A DNA stretch of 64,000 bases from Rhizobium sp. BK376 (GCF_004341625.1 NZ_SLZG01000017.1:1-64000); one strand, 5' to 3'. Positions 34,675 to 43,455 are shown, counted from the stretch's first letter. Numbers and translations: made by a program. Notes: a model not told the origin generated them from the sequence alone.

Positions 34675-34911
34675 CTATCCTCGAAACTCGCCCTCGTTCA
34701 TGTCGCGCTCGTCATAATTGATGTGCCAGTCCGCGGAGTCTTTGCCCTTGCCGGGCGTTTTCTTGTTGACCGTCGCGTCGTCGGAATGAGTGATCACGCG
34801 CGGCTTGGCGCTGCTGACGCCGTTGTTGGATCCACCAGCATGGTTGCTTTCGGACTGCCCTCTGGCGTCCTGTTCAATCTGCGCCTTGGACGGTTTGCCA
34901 TTTTTTGTCAT
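34675..34911 (-). CDS. Small hydrophilic protein (78 aa)
   Basis: Highly polar product of 78 residues (KPSKAQIEQDARGQSES, NNGVSSAKPR, DSADWHINYDERDMNEGEF), probably disordered. The start overlaps the stop of the DUF2934-like gene by 4 bases, so the two are coupled. Composition resembles stress hydrophilins. Function unknown. Confidence 0.65.
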   Translation of the reverse strand: MTKNGKPSKAQIEQDARGQSESNHAGGSNNGVSSAKPRVITHSDDATVNKKTPGKGKDSADWHINYDERDMNEGEFRG

Positions 34912-35486
34912 GATTGAGCTCCTGAGCGTTCGGACCGGCGGTTTCTCACATCCTCCTCGGCCTGCGTCTCGCCCACCGCGCGGCGCAGTCCCTTTTCTGC
35001 CTCTCGAGCCAGACGCGTGCGACGCCGGGCGGCGGTCGGATTATCCGCAGCGCGAGAAGCATCCGTTTCGGCTGGAACCGTCTCGAGATCATTATTTTCG
35101 AGTGCCCCCCATGACGGATCCCATTCGACGCCTTCTGTCAGCTCCACGAAGATCGGCTCGCCGCAACCTCCATTGTGGGATTGGGCCAGTTCGAAAGCAG
35201 CCTCCGGCTCCATCTCCTCACCAGGAAATATCGAATCGTCTTGCCCGGTCTCGGCGATCTTGCGGACATATCCGCGAACTTGATTGCCGGAATGATAGAA
35301 CTTGATCACCAGTGACCCGGCAGACGCCGCGCCAGCAGAGTAAGGCATGTAGTGAGCGCCTTGACCTGTAGCGCTGGCCTCGCCGTCTGCCGCCTGATAC
35401 CAGTGCGCAAGATCCCGTCCTTCCGGCCGCCCCTCGCTTTCCCAGATCTGATAGGCGCGCAGTCTTTTTTCCTCTTCGTCGATCAT
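34908..35486 (-). CDS. DUF2934-type protein (192 aa)
   Basis: The N-terminal 30 residues (IDEEEKRLRAYQIWESEGRP, then EGRDLAHW) match the DUF2934 signature of a short helical motif found in many rhizobial stress proteins. The middle (IKFYHSGNQVRGYVRKIAE) is a small beta region and the C-terminal third is charged and helical. Role unknown. It is coupled to the 78-aa gene downstream. Confidence 0.75.
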   Translation of the reverse strand: MIDEEEKRLRAYQIWESEGRPEGRDLAHWYQAADGEASATGQGAHYMPYSAGAASAGSLVIKFYHSGNQVRGYVRKIAETGQDDSIFPGEEMEPEAAFELAQSHNGGCGEPIFVELTEGVEWDPSWGALENNDLETVPAETDASRAADNPTAARRRTRLAREAEKGLRRAVGETQAEEDVRNRRSERSGAQS

Positions 35487-35512
35487 GACTGCCTCCTGAC
35501 TTTTTCACAGCA

Positions 35513-36040
35513 CTACTTGTTGAGGTCCTTTGCCATCATCAGATGGTGTTCCAGAGCTGGACGTGTACTGGCGGCCCACGCTTTCAAATCGGCATTGTCG
35601 CCTTCATCGCCATATCGCTTGAACAGATCGACCGCATCTTCATGCACGGACTCCTGATCAGAGTGGTATTGCTTGTTGAAGTCGGCGCCCTGAAGGCCGT
35701 TCAGCTTGTCGAGCATGCTTTGCTGACTGGATGTCATCGCTGCCGGAAGCGGTGCTTTGACCTTGCCGCTGGTCACCAAGCCCTTGAGTTCATCCGTGGT
35801 CTTCTGGTGATCGGTAAGCATCTGCTGGGCAAAGGCTTTCGTTGCTTCGTCACCACGCTCCAGGGCAAGCTTGCTCGAGGCGATCTCGAACATATCGCTG
35901 GTGGCGGCTTCCTTGACGAAGTCTTCCGTCTTCGGCGCGACGCCCATCAGCGAATTGACGCCTGTTTTTTCGGCGGCAGATTGCGCGAAGGCCGGACCGG
36001 CAAGCACGAGGGCAAGCGAAGCGATAGCAAGATGTTTCAT
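35513..36040 (-). CDS. DUF4142 periplasmic protein
   Basis: Product of 175 residues from ATG 36040, seven bases after AGGAG. A signal peptide (MKHLAIASLALVLAGPAFAQ) is followed by a ferritin-like helical DUF4142 domain: FVKEAATSDMFEIASSKLAL, FAQQMLTDHQKTTDEL and GLQGADFNKQYHSDQESVHE. DUF4142 proteins are small exported proteins common in general-stress regulons. An EcfG-type promoter lies just upstream. Confidence 0.9.
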   Translation of the reverse strand: MKHLAIASLALVLAGPAFAQSAAEKTGVNSLMGVAPKTEDFVKEAATSDMFEIASSKLALERGDEATKAFAQQMLTDHQKTTDELKGLVTSGKVKAPLPAAMTSSQQSMLDKLNGLQGADFNKQYHSDQESVHEDAVDLFKRYGDEGDNADLKAWAASTRPALEHHLMMAKDLNK

Positions 36041-36069
36041 AGGGATCTCCTGAATTGTCATCGCCTAAA

Positions 36070-36095
36070 AACGGATTTGCCAGCCTGACTGTTCC
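36070..36095 (-). promoter_or_regulatory. EcfG-type promoter of the DUF4142 gene
   Basis: On the minus strand GGAAC (36091-36095), 17 bases, CGTT (36070-36073), about 30 bases ahead of ATG 36040. It is a full match to the GGAAC-N16/17-CGTT consensus. Confidence 0.7.
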
Positions 36096-36197
36096 ACGGA
36101 AAATCGACCGAGCGGAGCGCGGTGCCCGCTGCCAAGATATCGACAAGAGAGACGCGCCCGGATGAAGGGTCTCCAGGTGCGCCTCCAGATCGGTGGA

Positions 36198-36820
36198 TTA
36201 ATCCACGACTTTCAGAACGACCTTGCCGCGGATGTGGTTCTCCTTGAGGGCTGCCTGCGCTTTTGCGGCCTCGCGAAGCTCAAAGGTGCTCGCGATCACC
36301 ACCTTGACCTTGCTCTCATCGATCAAGTCCGCGATTTGCTGCAATTGAGCCCGTTCGGCTGCGCGGTGTAACGGGCAGCGCGAATGTTGCAATCAGCAGC
36401 GCGCGCCTCGTCCGGCTCCTGCAGCGTGGAAATCAACGCGCCTCCCGGTTTCACGACTTTGAAGCTGCGCTCCTGGGTCTCACCGCCGACCAGGTCGAAC
36501 ACGAGGTCCACAGGCTCAACGAGGTCCTCGAATTTTTCGGACTTGTAATCGATCACCTGATCGGCGCCGAGGTCTCTGGCGAACTCTTTGTCGGACGCCG
36601 ATACAGTGGTTGCGACCCAGGCGCCCTTTGCCTTGGCGAACTGAATGGCGAAATGTCCGACCCCGCCGGCGCCACCGTGGATAAGAACGCGCTGGCCCTG
36701 CCGCAGACCGCCCTGGTCGAAGAGACCCTGCCAGGCGGTGATGCCGGCAAGCGGCACGGCGGCCGCGCCGACCGCATCCAGTGATTTTGGCTTCGCGGCG
36801 ACTTCGTCAACTCGTGCTAG
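36198..36820 (-). pseudogene. 3' part of an IS-split NADP-dependent quinone oxidoreductase
   Basis: The C-terminal portion of a zinc-free medium-chain reductase: AVPLAGITAWQGLFDQGG, then the nucleotide-binding HGGAGGVGHFAIQFAKAKG, and ending HIRGKVVLKVVD. The gene begins at 38547 and is cut by the insertion sequence at 36821-38236. In addition, after ARYTAQPNG the frame slips: one missing G near 36350 moves the end (QLQQIADLIDESKVKVV) into another frame. It is non-functional as it stands. Confidence 0.88.
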
Positions 36821-38236
36821 CACTACTTTGGCAGAATTGATTTTGGGATGATTTGAAAGCGGATACGGCAATGTGGACATCGTTGTGGTGGATGGTGGTT
36901 TGAGAGCGCGGCTATGACGGCGCGTCGAATAGCTGGCAGTGTCGGTTTAGGCGGGCCGCGTCTGTTCCTTTTTTTCCCGCTTTGCCTTGTATAGGCGCTG
37001 ATGTTGCAGGAAGGCATAAGCGATCATGGTCATCAGCGTGTGTCGATGGAGGCCTTGCCATGATCGGCCTTCGAAGTGATCGAGGCCGAGTTCTTCCTTC
37101 ATCTGCTGATGAGCCTGCTCGCAGACCCAACGAGCTTTAATGGCCGCCGCCAACTGCTTTAATGTCGCCTCTGCTGGAAGATTGGACAGGTAATATTTGC
37201 GTTCGTCGTTTGAGCGCCACTCGCCAACCAGCCAGGCTTCCTCGCCTGGCATATGCTGCTGTCCCTTGTCGAGGATACGTTGGGGGCTGCCATCCGCAAT
37301 TCGAATGCGCAGGGCAGCAAAGCGCGCGGTCAATCGGCCTTTGGTGCCACGCCGCCAGCTGAGTTTCGTCCACGTCGAGGCCGCCAGCATCGTTTCGGCG
37401 GCTGTCGACAGCGTATCGGGGATGGAATGTTTACGTGGCCGTCCATGACCAGCAACAGGAAAGATCAATGCGACATCATGGGGATAAACCTTCTGATGCT
37501 TGGGAATGCCGACGGCCCAGGTGAGACCCCGCGCACTCAAACCCTGGCGAAATGCGGCTGATAGACCATAACCTGCATCCGCGAGCACAGTACCAAACCG
37601 AACACCTGCGGCAATCAGCCGATCGATCTCGTCGAGCGCAATCTCCGGCTTGGTGCGCGATAGGCGCGACAGCTCGGGAACGCCCGCTTTTGCCATTCTG
37701 TCCTGATCGCTGGTCCAACTCTCGGGCAGGAACAGCCGCAAACCCACCGGGACAGGAACCTCGTCGCGTGCCAGCGTCAGTGACACCAGCGTCTGGCAAT
37801 TGGCGCGCTTGCCCAGCATCGACGCATATTGCGGCGCGACCCCTACCGAGTGGTCGCCCTTCTTCGGAAGGCCCGTATCGTCGATCACCAGAAATGCATC
37901 TGGAGCTCCGACTATTCTGTCAGCCTGCACGGCCAATTCCGCCTCAAGCGGACCGGCGTCCCAAATGCCATCCGAGATGAAATGATGTAGGCGGTCGTAG
38001 CGATCAGGCGCAAGCCGTTCCGCCATCGGCTCGATACTCTTGCGATCTCCCGGCCCGATGAGGCCCGAAATATACACCGGGCACATCTGCCGCCGCTTCT
38101 TGTGGCCAAGCTTCTCGACGAACGGCTTCAACCATTCCGTCAGCGCAACATCCTGCTCTGCCACCCTTCGCACCCCTGTTGGAATGCCAAAGATGGCCGA
38201 TCATCGTTAACCGAGGATTAATCTGCCAAAGTAGTG
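36821..38236 (-). mobile_element. IS701-family insertion sequence, 1416 bp, with CTAG target duplication
   Basis: The ends are inverted: CACTACTTTGGCAGA at 36821 and its complement TCTGCCAAAGTAGTG ending at 38236. The flanks are CTAG on both sides (36817-36820 and 38237-38240), the 4-bp YTAR duplication known for IS701. The element holds one DDE transposase and is apparently complete. It interrupts an oxidoreductase gene. Confidence 0.9.
36947..38173 (-). CDS. IS701-family transposase
   Basis: DDE-superfamily transposase of 408 residues with a GTG start at 38173. Catalytic Asp candidates are in FLVIDDTGLPKKGDHSVG and VLADAGYG; the Glu is in the C-terminal ARWVCEQAHQQMKEELGLDHFEGRSW region (quoted in parts: CEQAHQQMKEELGLDHFEG). 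The tail is Lys/Arg-rich. It is intact, so it may still be active. Confidence 0.92.
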   Translation of the reverse strand: MRRVAEQDVALTEWLKPFVEKLGHKKRRQMCPVYISGLIGPGDRKSIEPMAERLAPDRYDRLHHFISDGIWDAGPLEAELAVQADRIVGAPDAFLVIDDTGLPKKGDHSVGVAPQYASMLGKRANCQTLVSLTLARDEVPVPVGLRLFLPESWTSDQDRMAKAGVPELSRLSRTKPEIALDEIDRLIAAGVRFGTVLADAGYGLSAAFRQGLSARGLTWAVGIPKHQKVYPHDVALIFPVAGHGRPRKHSIPDTLSTAAETMLAASTWTKLSWRRGTKGRLTARFAALRIRIADGSPQRILDKGQQHMPGEEAWLVGEWRSNDERKYYLSNLPAEATLKQLAAAIKARWVCEQAHQQMKEELGLDHFEGRSWQGLHRHTLMTMIAYAFLQHQRLYKAKREKKEQTRPA

Positions 38237-38547
38237 CTAGGACGAATTCCTCGTAGCCGCCATGTTCTGGCGAGAGAAACGCAAAGACCTCGTCGCCGAT
38301 GAGGAAGCTTGAGACATCGTCGCCGGCGGCCGCGATTTGTCCGCTGACATCGCGCCCGAGCACATAGGGCAAGTCCTTCTCGGTAACCACAGGACATTTC
38401 CCTTCGCGCATCTTGGCATCGACCGGATTTGACGCTTGCGGCAAAGACTTTGATGAGGACTTCGTTAGCAGACGGGATCGGACGGTCAATTCCCTCGATT
38501 GCCATGACCTCCGGTCCGCCGAAGCGATGAATGCGCACAGCCTGCAT
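38237..38547 (-). pseudogene. 5' part of the IS-split quinone oxidoreductase
   Basis: The N-terminal portion begins MQAVRIHRFGGPEVMAIEG and runs to KVFAASV. One extra A (GTCAAATCC instead of GTCAATCC, near 38430) breaks the frame; the neighbouring frame continues NPVDAKMREGKCPVV and YVLGRDVSGQIAAAGDDV up to the IS junction at 38237. With the IS and a second slip in the 3' part, the gene carries three lesions. An EcfG-type promoter still precedes it. Confidence 0.88.
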
Positions 38548-38593
38548 GATGAAACTCCTTTGATGTTCGGGATTTTTTGTTGTTCAAAACGGA

Positions 38594-38618
38594 AACCGCA
38601 CCGCAATGCGATCGTTCC
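38594..38618 (-). promoter_or_regulatory. EcfG-type promoter of the split oxidoreductase
   Basis: Minus strand GGAAC (38614-38618), 16 bases, GGTT (38594-38597), 46 bases ahead of ATG 38547. Confidence 0.55.
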
Positions 38619-38636
38619 CTTGCAGTCGGCGCGCAG

Positions 38637-38661
38637 GGAACAACTCGGGTGATGATCGGTT
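38637..38661 (+). promoter_or_regulatory. EcfG-type promoter of the FMN reductase gene
   Basis: GGAAC (38637-38641), 16 bases, GGTT (38658-38661). It stands back to back with the minus-strand site, 18 bases apart, in a shared 197-base intergenic region. Confidence 0.6.
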
Positions 38662-38744
38662 TCGCTTTGCGAGTTGGAGGTACCAACGCTTCCCGACCAT
38701 CAGGCTGTTGGAACAGCCGGCCCATTTTCACAGCAGGAGCAACT

Positions 38745-39362
38745 ATGTCTTTGAAAGCACTTGCCTTGAACGGCACTCTGAAATCCTCGGATGCCTCAGA
38801 GCCATCCTCCACCGGCAAATTGCTCGAACTCATTGCCGAAGAGTTCAAGACGCACGGCGTCGAAACCGAGAGCATTCGGCTTTCCGATCATAACATCAAG
38901 CCGGGCGTGACGTCGGACGAAGGCGAAGGAGACGCGTGGCCAGCCATCCGCAAAAAGGTTCTGGAAGCCGATATTCTGCTGATCGGCACGCCGATTTGGC
39001 TCGGGCAGCCGGGAAGCGTTTGCAAGCGGGCTCTCGAGCGGATGGACGCGTTTCTCGAAGAGACCGACGATCAGGGCCGCATGGTGTCCTATGGCAAGGT
39101 CGCAGCAGTTGCGGTGGTCGGTAACGAGGATGGCGCCCACCACGTTTCCGCGGAAGTGTTTCAGGCCCTCAACGATGTCGGCTTCACGATTCCGGCCAAT
39201 GCGGTTGCCTACTGGGTCGGCGAGGCCATGGGATCGACGAACTTTGTCGATCTCAAAAAGACCCCGGAGGCGGTTCAGACGATGATATCGATGCTGGCGC
39301 GCAATACGGTTCATCTCGCCAAGCTTCTGAAGAAATCCCAATATCCGGGCGAGGAGGGCTAG
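38745..39362 (+). CDS. NADPH-dependent FMN reductase / flavodoxin-fold protein
   Basis: Product of 205 residues from ATG 38745 (GGAG 6 bases upstream). Flavodoxin-like fold: MSLKALALNGTLKSS phosphate loop, ILLIGTPIWLGQPGSVCKRA for FMN binding, and AVAVVGNEDGAHHVSAEVF. It probably reduces quinones or FMN with NADPH as an antioxidant step. It is followed 6 bases later by the UdgX gene, giving a two-gene stress operon. Confidence 0.85.
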   Translation: MSLKALALNGTLKSSDASEPSSTGKLLELIAEEFKTHGVETESIRLSDHNIKPGVTSDEGEGDAWPAIRKKVLEADILLIGTPIWLGQPGSVCKRALERMDAFLEETDDQGRMVSYGKVAAVAVVGNEDGAHHVSAEVFQALNDVGFTIPANAVAYWVGEAMGSTNFVDLKKTPEAVQTMISMLARNTVHLAKLLKKSQYPGEEG

Positions 39363-39368
39363 CAGGCA

Positions 39369-40046
39369 ATGCCGACGACCACCCGCAAGGCGCAGGTCCC
39401 GCCTGCTCTTGCAGAACCCCATCCACAGGCAACAAGTTTGAGCGCGTTGCGGCACCAAGCTGAGGCCTGTGAACGCTGTGATCTCTACCGGGATGCTACC
39501 CAAACCGTGTTCGGCGAAGGCCCGTCCGAGGCAAGGGTTGTGCTGATTGGCGAGCAACCGGGAGATCAGGAGGACATCGCCGGCAAGCCTTTCGTCGGCC
39601 CCGCGGGTAGGCTGCTCGACGAATGTCTGCAGGAAGCCGGCGTTGATCGATCACTCTGCTACGTGACCAATGCGGTCAAGCACTTCAAATTCGAACGACG
39701 CGGCAAACGGCGCCTTCATGCCAAGCCAAACGCCGGTGAGATACAACGTTGCGCCTGGTGGCTGGGCGGCGAACTTGAGCTCCTCCGGCCTGACCTCATC
39801 GTGGCGCTCGGGGCGACAGCCCTCTACACTCTGATGGGCCGATCGGTCGGACTGACCAAGGAACGAGGACACGTTCTACCTGCAGCAAGCGGGACGCCTA
39901 TCCTGGTCACGATCCATCCGTCCTATCTGCTCCGGATCCGCGATCACGATGATCGTGAGAGCGAGCGCCAGCGCTTTATCAGCGACCTCAAGAGCATTGG
40001 CGACCATCTGAATGCGTCACTGATGACGGCACGGCAAAATGCTTAA
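39369..40046 (+). CDS. udgX: UdgX-type uracil-DNA glycosylase
   Basis: Product of 225 residues of the Fe-S uracil-DNA glycosylase superfamily. The first cluster Cys pair is CERC (34-37). Motif 1 is GEQPGDQED (61-69). The insertion KRRLH (113-117), here KHFKFERRGKRRLHAKP, marks UdgX, whose His forms a covalent bond with abasic DNA after removing uracil; the family form is KRRIH. The C-terminal motif is HPSYLLR. It overlaps the convergent 77-aa gene by 4 bases. Confidence 0.9.
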   Translation: MPTTTRKAQVPPALAEPHPQATSLSALRHQAEACERCDLYRDATQTVFGEGPSEARVVLIGEQPGDQEDIAGKPFVGPAGRLLDECLQEAGVDRSLCYVTNAVKHFKFERRGKRRLHAKPNAGEIQRCAWWLGGELELLRPDLIVALGATALYTLMGRSVGLTKERGHVLPAASGTPILVTIHPSYLLRIRDHDDRESERQRFISDLKSIGDHLNASLMTARQNA

Positions 40047-40276
40047 GGATCGAAACTCCCGACGGCCGGTAGTTCCGGTTGCGGTCCGAGCTGCTCCTCA
40101 TCGGTCCAAAGGTTATCGGCGAGATCGCCCAGCGATTGCAGCACGAGGCGGCGGGGCCAGCCGGCAGCAACGGCTTCCTCGATGATCGACAGAAACGACG
40201 GTTCCAAAGCCTGCTGGCATTCGAGATCGTCGTCGCGCGGATTGTCATTCGGCGCTTTTATGACCGGCATAGCCAC
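40043..40276 (-). CDS. Small protein of unknown function (77 aa)
   Basis: An acidic helical product with FLSIIEEAVAAGWPRRLVLQ and SLGDLADNLWTDEEQLG, followed by a Pro-rich end. It reads as a small folded helix pair. No family is named. It is convergent with udgX and downstream of the DUF3175 gene by 29 bases on the same strand. Confidence 0.6.
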   Translation of the reverse strand: MAMPVIKAPNDNPRDDDLECQQALEPSFLSIIEEAVAAGWPRRLVLQSLGDLADNLWTDEEQLGPQPELPAVGSFDP

Positions 40277-40305
40277 TCTCCCTTCAGCATCAAACGAGAG
40301 GCTCT

Positions 40306-40602
40306 TTAGCGCTTCGGCTGCTTGCCAAAGTCCTTGCGCAACTCGTCCTTGGCGCGATTGAGGGTCGCCAGGCGTGATCGAGACAACTGCTTACCGGCAC
40401 GATTGATATAGAAGGTAAGCATCGACATCGCAGACTGGAAAGGGCTGGCCTTTCGCCGCGGGCTTTCCTCCGCGGAATGCTTGAGCGAATCCGCGATCTT
40501 CTTGGCGCTGCGCTGCTTGAACACCCCGCCTTCGAGGTCCATCGCATCGCTGTTGTCGGTCACGTCCTGCGACCATTTCTGCTTGGGTTTCTTTTTCGGC
40601 AT
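40306..40602 (-). CDS. DUF3175 protein
   Basis: A basic 98-residue protein: KKPKQKWSQDVTDNSDAMDL, KKIADSLKHSAEESPRRKA and FQSAMSMLTFYINRAGKQL match DUF3175 over its length. It is a small rhizobial/pseudomonad stress-associated protein; the role is unknown, and its high Lys/Arg content suggests nucleic-acid contact. Confidence 0.85.
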   Translation of the reverse strand: MPKKKPKQKWSQDVTDNSDAMDLEGGVFKQRSAKKIADSLKHSAEESPRRKASPFQSAMSMLTFYINRAGKQLSRSRLATLNRAKDELRKDFGKQPKR

Positions 40603-40623
40603 CGGATCCTCCGCATGTGAAGC

Positions 40624-40643
40624 GGCGCCCTGGGTCGGGCGCC
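40624..40643. terminator. Hairpin after the 104-aa gene
   Basis: GGCGCCC (40624-40630) and GGGCGCC (40637-40643) pair around a 6-base loop, 10 bases past the stop at 40654. No T-run. Confidence 0.45.
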
Positions 40644-40653
40644 ATATCAGGGG

Positions 40654-40968
40654 TCAATGATGGGCGTGGTGCTCATTGCGTTTGCGAGTGGCAGCGGCCT
40701 TTTTGGCCGAAGCGGAACGCTCTTCCTTGGTCCGCGATGCAGCAGCGGCACCACCCCTGCGCCCGCCTTTTTCGGAGGATGCATGGTTTTCGGCATGGCC
40801 ACGGCCCGATCCGGACTTCTTGCCACCGCCGCTCTCCTTGTTGACGGTGGCCCAGGCGCGGCGCTCGGCTTCCTTTTCGGAAACGCCACGATCTTCGTAG
40901 CCTTCCTCGATATGCTCGGCCTTGCGCTTCTGCTTGTCGGTATAGGCGGACTTGTCACCTTGGGGCAT
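40654..40968 (-). CDS. Small basic protein, often labelled plasmid stabilisation protein (104 aa)
   Basis: Start ATG 40968 follows AAGGAGATGTTCC. The first half, SAYTDKQKRKAEHIEEGYED and GVSEKEAERRAWATVNKE, is a conserved motif of small proteins often annotated as plasmid stabilisation proteins; evidence for that role is thin. The second half is a Gly/Lys/Ala-rich, histone-like tail ending in His. An EcfG-type promoter is upstream, so a DNA-protecting stress role is equally possible. Confidence 0.7.
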   Translation of the reverse strand: MPQGDKSAYTDKQKRKAEHIEEGYEDRGVSEKEAERRAWATVNKESGGGKKSGSGRGHAENHASSEKGGRRGGAAAASRTKEERSASAKKAAATRKRNEHHAHH

Positions 40969-41008
40969 GGAACATCTCCTTGACTGACATGAGATTTGAC
41001 GCAGGGAA

Positions 41009-41033
41009 AACTGCGGTTTTCGACCAAAGTTCC
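41009..41033 (-). promoter_or_regulatory. EcfG-type promoter of the 104-aa gene
   Basis: Minus strand GGAAC (41029-41033), 16 bases, AGTT (41009-41012), 41 bases ahead of ATG 40968. Confidence 0.6.
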
Positions 41034-41138
41034 GCTGACTGTGAATTGTGATCGCGTCTCTGCGACTGACGCTCAGGACGTCCGGATCGAACCGCTCCAG
41101 ATCGGATTTTCGGAGCAGAAGGGATCTGCCGCCATTGC

Positions 41139-41164
41139 GGAACCAACACCCGGAAACAAGGGTT
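41139..41164 (+). promoter_or_regulatory. EcfG-type promoter of the PoxB-like gene
   Basis: GGAAC (41139-41143), 17 bases, GGTT (41161-41164), 41 bases ahead of ATG 41205. It forms a divergent pair with the minus-strand site at 41009-41033. Confidence 0.55.
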
Positions 41165-41204
41165 TGTTGCAGACCTATTTTGATGTGACCCAAGAGGCAT
41201 CGAT

Positions 41205-42995
41205 ATGACACAGACCGTCGGCGATTTCGTCGTTTCCCGTCTTCACGTGTGGGGCGTCCGCCGCATGTTCGGCTATCCCGGCGATGGCATCAACGGCGTG
41301 TTCGGCGCGCTGAACCGTGCCGGCGACAAGATCGAGTTCATCCAGGCACGCCATGAGGAGATGGCCGCGTTCATGGCGTCTGCCTATGCGAAATTTTCCG
41401 GCGAGCTCGGCGTATGTATCGCGACCTCAGGCCCAGGGGCGGCACATCTCGTGACAGGCATGTACGATGCGCGAGCCGATCATCAGCCGCTTCTTGCCAT
41501 CGTCGGCCAGCAGGCAAGGGGTGCACTTGGCGGACACTACCAGCAAGAGGTCGATCTCGCGGCTCTTTTCAAGGATGTCGCCGGTGACTTCGCGCACCAG
41601 GCATCGACACCTGCGCAAGTTCGCCATCTCATCGATCGCGCCGTACGCATCGCGCTGGCAAATCGAACGGTGACGGCGCTGATCCTGCCCAATGACTTAC
41701 AGGAAATGGCTTACGAAGAACCGGCGCGCGCCCACGGGACCGTCCATTCTGGGTTTGGCTATCGAGCCCCCAAGATCGTGCCATACCAAGAGGACCTGCA
41801 AGCCGCAGCGGATGTCCTCAACGCCGGCGAAAAGGTTGCAATCTTGGTGGGTGCCGGCGCGCTCGGCGCAACCGACGAGGTGATCGCCATCGCCGATCGG
41901 CTTGGTGCCGGGGCTGCGAAAGCATTACTTGGCAAGGCCGTACTTCCCGACGACTTGCCCTGGGTCACAGGGTCGATTGGTCTTCTCGGAACTGAGCCCT
42001 CCTGGGACCTGATGCGCGACTGCGACACGTTGTTGATGATCGGTTCCGGCTTTCCCTATGCGGAGTTTCTGCCCGAGGAAGGACAGGCGAAGGCGGTCCA
42101 GATCGATATCCAGCCGGGCATGCTGTCGCTCCGCTATCCAATGGACGTCAATCTCGTCGGCGACGCGAAGGAAACGTTGAACGCATTGCTGCCCCTACTT
42201 GAGCAGAAAGATGGCAAATGGCGCAACCGCATAGAAAAGAACGTTGCCGCCTGGTGGAAGCTCCTTGAGGAACGGGCCCACGCCGAAGCCAATCCCGTCA
42301 ACCCGCAATTGGTCGCTTGGGAGCTGTCGTCACGCCTGCCTGACAACGTCATCTTGACCAGCGATTCCGGCTCCTGTGCGAACTGGTATGCGCGCGATAT
42401 CAAGATTAGGCCCGGGATAATGGCGTCGCTTTCGGGCGGACTGGCATCGATGGGTGCCGCAGTTCCCTATGCTATTGCTGCCAAATACGCCCATCCGGAC
42501 CGTCCTGTCATCGGTCTCGTCGGCGATGGCGCCATGCAGATGAATAACATGGCGGAGCTGATCACCGTTTCAAAATACTGGCGTGACTGGGCCGACCACC
42601 GCTTCATCATCTGCGTTTTCAACAACGAGGATCTGAACCAGGTGACCTGGGAGCAGCGGGTGATGGAGGGCGATCCGAAGTTCGAGGCCTCACAAGGCAT
42701 TCCGAACGTGCCGTACCACCGGTTCGCCGAACTCATTGGCCTCAAAGGCCTGTTTGTCGATCGCCCGGAGAACCTGGGGCATGCTTGGGACGAAGCACTT
42801 GCCTCGGACCGGCCGGTGCTACTCGAAGTCAAGACCGACCCTGAAGTCCCGCCGATGCCGCCACACCTGACGTTCGAGCAGGTCAAGAACCTCACCTCGA
42901 CGCTGATAAAAGGTGATCCCAATGAAGGAGGCATTATCCGCGGCACGGTGCGGCAGGTATTGAGCTCGGTGCTTCCCGGAAAGAGCGACGGGTAG
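41205..42995 (+). CDS. ThDP-dependent enzyme, pyruvate oxidase/dehydrogenase (PoxB)-like
   Basis: Product of 596 residues. The three ThDP domains are clear: the N-terminal PYR domain with FGYPGDGING and the cofactor-activating Glu in QARHEEMAAF (51-52); a central FAD-type domain (VAILVGAGALGATDE); and the C-terminal PP domain with the ThDP motif GDGAMQMNNMAEL. The fold fits PoxB/acetolactate synthase relatives, and length plus the C-terminal tail fit quinone-linked pyruvate oxidase better than acetolactate synthase. The substrate is not proven. The general-stress promoter agrees with stationary-phase PoxB use. Confidence 0.85.
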   Translation: MTQTVGDFVVSRLHVWGVRRMFGYPGDGINGVFGALNRAGDKIEFIQARHEEMAAFMASAYAKFSGELGVCIATSGPGAAHLVTGMYDARADHQPLLAIVGQQARGALGGHYQQEVDLAALFKDVAGDFAHQASTPAQVRHLIDRAVRIALANRTVTALILPNDLQEMAYEEPARAHGTVHSGFGYRAPKIVPYQEDLQAAADVLNAGEKVAILVGAGALGATDEVIAIADRLGAGAAKALLGKAVLPDDLPWVTGSIGLLGTEPSWDLMRDCDTLLMIGSGFPYAEFLPEEGQAKAVQIDIQPGMLSLRYPMDVNLVGDAKETLNALLPLLEQKDGKWRNRIEKNVAAWWKLLEERAHAEANPVNPQLVAWELSSRLPDNVILTSDSGSCANWYARDIKIRPGIMASLSGGLASMGAAVPYAIAAKYAHPDRPVIGLVGDGAMQMNNMAELITVSKYWRDWADHRFIICVFNNEDLNQVTWEQRVMEGDPKFEASQGIPNVPYHRFAELIGLKGLFVDRPENLGHAWDEALASDRPVLLEVKTDPEVPPMPPHLTFEQVKNLTSTLIKGDPNEGGIIRGTVRQVLSSVLPGKSDG

Positions 42996-43098
42996 TGTCT
43001 GTGGACCTATTAAATCACCCTTCAGAACAAATCGGTCAGACAAGAGGAAGACGCCCTGGCAAGGGCATCAGACGTCTCGGTCGATGGATATGCAGAGG

Positions 43099-43455
43099 CT
43101 ATTCCGTTTGGAGCGCTCGGCTAAGGGCCGCACTGACCTGGTCGGGCGACGCCGGTTTTCCGAGCATTTCGCCCTTGCCAAAGACCGGCTCGTTTTCGAT
43201 CAGCGAATCCGGTTCTCCGGAGTAGACGACAAAGGGAACGCCAAGATCTGAAAGGCGTCGAACGACGGTGGTGCAGATCCCGTCCGACAGTCGCGGGTCG
43301 ATGATCGCGGCGGCTGGTGTGTGGGCGTCCAACCAGGCCGAGGCGTCCTTGCACGTCGAAAGTGTCACATGGTCCTGATGGCCGCTTTCAACCAGCGTCT
43401 CCTCAAGGTCCAGCGCGATAAACGGTTCGTCTTCGAGGATGAGGATCGTGGACAC
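43099..43455 (-). CDS. Single-domain response regulator (GTG start)
   Basis: Receiver of 118 residues. GTG 43455 is selected because CAGGAG lies 6 bases upstream; the longer frame to 43668 has no such site. Acidic pair in LEDEPFIALD, and IDPRLSDG carries the phospho-acceptor position; the switch Ser/Thr (VVYSGE) and Lys (MLGKPAS) are present. Divergent from another receiver at 43572. Confidence 0.85.
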   Translation of the reverse strand: MSTILILEDEPFIALDLEETLVESGHQDHVTLSTCKDASAWLDAHTPAAAIIDPRLSDGICTTVVRRLSDLGVPFVVYSGEPDSLIENEPVFGKGEMLGKPASPDQVSAALSRALQTE

